A DNA stretch of 64,000 nt from Desulfobacteraceae bacterium. Lineage in GTDB: Bacteria > Desulfobacterota > Desulfobacteria > Desulfobacterales > Desulfobacteraceae. Position 1 is the first letter of the stretch. Every line of letters starts with the position of its first letter. Positions 62,924-64,000 of the stretch are shown in pieces. The position numbers and the translations under genes were made by a program. Where the stretch lies: the NCBI GenBank assembly GCA_024225635.1, contig JAAEMK010000919.1:23500-87499 (forward strand), given 5' to 3'. Under the pieces are notes generated by a model. The model was given only the letters and a program-made list of their open reading frames with translations, ran no database searches and was not told the origin of the DNA.

Positions 62924-63778
62924 TTACTCTTTTGTCGCAAAAAACATTGTGTAGGTGAAAAATCCATAGTAATTTGCATCGGCAAGGATGAACCCGGGGG
63001 AGTCCGGATCTGTAATCTGCCGGTAAAGCGCAAGTTCATCTTCAGATAACGCCGATGGGGTTTCGGGCCATCGCATTTTGATAAGATCTTTTACCGCACT
63101 GAAAATGTCGGGCTCAAGGGGTGCACGGATATCCTTGATAAATGTTTTTACCCCGATCCCCTGAAACCCAAGTTCGTTCAACAGTTTTCCCGTTTTCAGG
63201 AAATGCCTGGCAGGTTCCATGCCTTCTTTAAACGGGGCAATCCCCTCCTTTGTGGCGTTCAGCTTTGCTTCAAGGGCGGGGAATCCCGGCAGCAGCAGTT
63301 GGGAGGACCAGCCGAGCAGGGCGATTTTGCCTCCTTTTTTCACAACCCTTTTCAGCTCATGGAGCTGGCCAATGGGAGGGGCGGGCGCATAGTTTACACA
63401 ATCCACGCTCCAGGCCCAGTCAAAGCTGCTCTCCCCAAAGGGAAGATCGGATGCGCTTCCCTGTTCAAAGCAAAGCCGATCCGACAGGCCGGTCTCTGCG
63501 GCAAGGTTTCCGGCTGTTTGGATGAATTTCTTTGAGATATCAACCCCTGTGACATGGAGATCCTTTCCGCCGGCGCCCGCAAGGAGCAGGGCGGGAAGAC
63601 CGATGCCGCACCCCACATCGATCCCCGCGCTTTTGGGGGGAAGATCAAGATAGCGTATGGCGGAGAGAAGGATCTCCTGCCGGAGGGGATGGGACCGGGC
63701 AAGGCTGCGGATATATGCATTGGTATCCCCGGCAAGACCGGACACTTCGTTTTTGATTTTTTCCAATGATTTTTCCAT
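62924..63778 (-). CDS. Class I SAM-dependent methyltransferase
   Basis: A 284-residue methyltransferase. Motif I is AGIDVGCGIGLPALLLAG (about 50-67), followed by VTGVDISKKFIQTAG and a FDWAWSVDCVNY block. The C-terminal ~110 residues form a cap that may define the substrate. AAGGAG seven bases before the ATG at 63778 supports the start. It lies 29 bases downstream of another methyltransferase-like gene on the same strand, so the two are probably co-transcribed. Confidence 0.85.
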   Translation of the reverse strand: MEKSLEKIKNEVSGLAGDTNAYIRSLARSHPLRQEILLSAIRYLDLPPKSAGIDVGCGIGLPALLLAGAGGKDLHVTGVDISKKFIQTAGNLAAETGLSDRLCFEQGSASDLPFGESSFDWAWSVDCVNYAPAPPIGQLHELKRVVKKGGKIALLGWSSQLLLPGFPALEAKLNATKEGIAPFKEGMEPARHFLKTGKLLNELGFQGIGVKTFIKDIRAPLEPDIFSAVKDLIKMRWPETPSALSEDELALYRQITDPDSPGFILADANYYGFFTYTMFFATKE

Positions 63779-63807
63779 AATGGTTCTCCTTTGATTGATC
63801 AATTCTG

Positions 63808-64000
63808 TCAGGCTTTCCTGGCAATATCAAGCTCCATCTCGTTGGAGGGCATTGAAACCGTTTTTGTCTGTACGGATTTGAATCCTGCTTTCAACAGGTG
63901 CGAAGCGAGAAATCCCGAATCCGGCAGGTCTCCCCGGTCCGTGAGCGCGTCGGGCAGCATGCCGAGCACGAGGTTGGCGGGGGCGGTTCGCCGGCAGGAG
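63808..64000 (-). CDS. Methyltransferase-like protein, C-terminal part (cut by window edge)
   Basis: The last ~63 codons of a gene entering from the right. It reads APANLVLGMLPDALTDRG, then LLKAGFKSVQTKTVSMPSNE and ends ELDIARKA-stop. The GFKSV region matches the remnant at 8736-8873. The pattern of a late strand after a helix is usual for the C-terminus of class I methyltransferases, but no SAM motif is visible in the window, so the family call is inference. Confidence 0.6.
   Translation of the reverse strand, partial: SCRRTAPANLVLGMLPDALTDRGDLPDSGFLASHLLKAGFKSVQTKTVSMPSNEMELDIARKA

Noticed and set aside
1-64000. CRISPR array, rRNA operon, integrase or complete insertion sequence
   Set aside because: No regularly spaced repeats, no rRNA-like sequence and no transposase or integrase frame was found anywhere in the window.

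Overview
The window looks like chromosomal DNA of an anaerobic, GC-moderate deltaproteobacterium (Desulfobacterota, Desulfobacteraceae-like). This is inferred from gene content, not from a marker gene. The evidence is a selenocysteine formate dehydrogenase next to an [FeFe] hydrogenase, TonB receptors paired with AraC regulators, a sigma-54 activator, radical SAM chemistry and a GspE-type ATPase. No rRNA, tRNA, CRISPR array, integrase or intact insertion sequence was seen.

Layout. 1-5.5 kb: two TonB-dependent receptors and two AraC regulators (minus strand), with a small dead receptor fragment between the regulators. 5.9-11 kb: an HxxxDG acyltransferase-like protein, a metallo-beta-lactamase-fold hydrolase, a methyltransferase and an S9 peptidase lipoprotein. 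11-13 kb: an ArsR / permease / mini-thioredoxin operon with a clear palindromic operator. 13-20.6 kb: an AraC regulator, a short-chain dehydrogenase (SDR), a membrane protein and a 606-residue protein of unknown family. These are followed by debris in which a second SDR copy seems to have been split by a segment carrying a J-domain fragment, a small anchored protein and a pectinacetylesterase-like lipoprotein. 20.7-26.5 kb: AraC, TonB receptor, DUF4198 protein, methyltransferase and a J-domain protein. 26.6-31.1 kb: [FeFe] hydrogenase and Sec-containing formate dehydrogenase. 31.3-36.6 kb: MarR, universal stress protein, thiol peroxidase, fumarase, and a LysE exporter divergent from a MocR regulator. 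36.6-42.2 kb: the selenium-flavoured locus described below. 42.2-50 kb: an RND efflux operon divergent from a GAF/sigma-54 activator. 50-54 kb: a GspE/PilB-like ATPase and a MinD-like ATPase. 54-64 kb: FKBP isomerase, MsrAB, a chemoreceptor with duplicated Cache domains, an internally deleted aconitase, a GGDEF/EAL protein and two methyltransferases, the last one partial.

Most notable system. At 37053-37661 one reading frame runs through an in-frame UGA. The UGA lies in a Cys/Gly cluster (C-G-S-G-C-G-U-G-C). It is followed by a hairpin with an AGGUCU apical loop exactly 17 nt after the UGA. The formate dehydrogenase UGA in this window has the same loop at the same distance. The frame is followed by a radical SAM/SPASM protein (37915-39291), and then by a stand-alone flavoprotein of the kind found fused to the N-terminus of SelD (41016-42143). 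The best reading is a selenocysteine-containing, ribosomally made and radical-SAM-modified peptide or protein. A conventional gene finder would break it into two meaningless pieces.

Other oddities are an aconitase reduced to about 212 residues by two in-frame deletions, a family of roughly 55-60 bp terminal-inverted-repeat elements at gene ends, and the mosaic of SDR, membrane-protein and J-domain fragments. All calls rest on reading the sequence. No database search or folding program was run, and start sites were chosen from visible ribosome binding sites.
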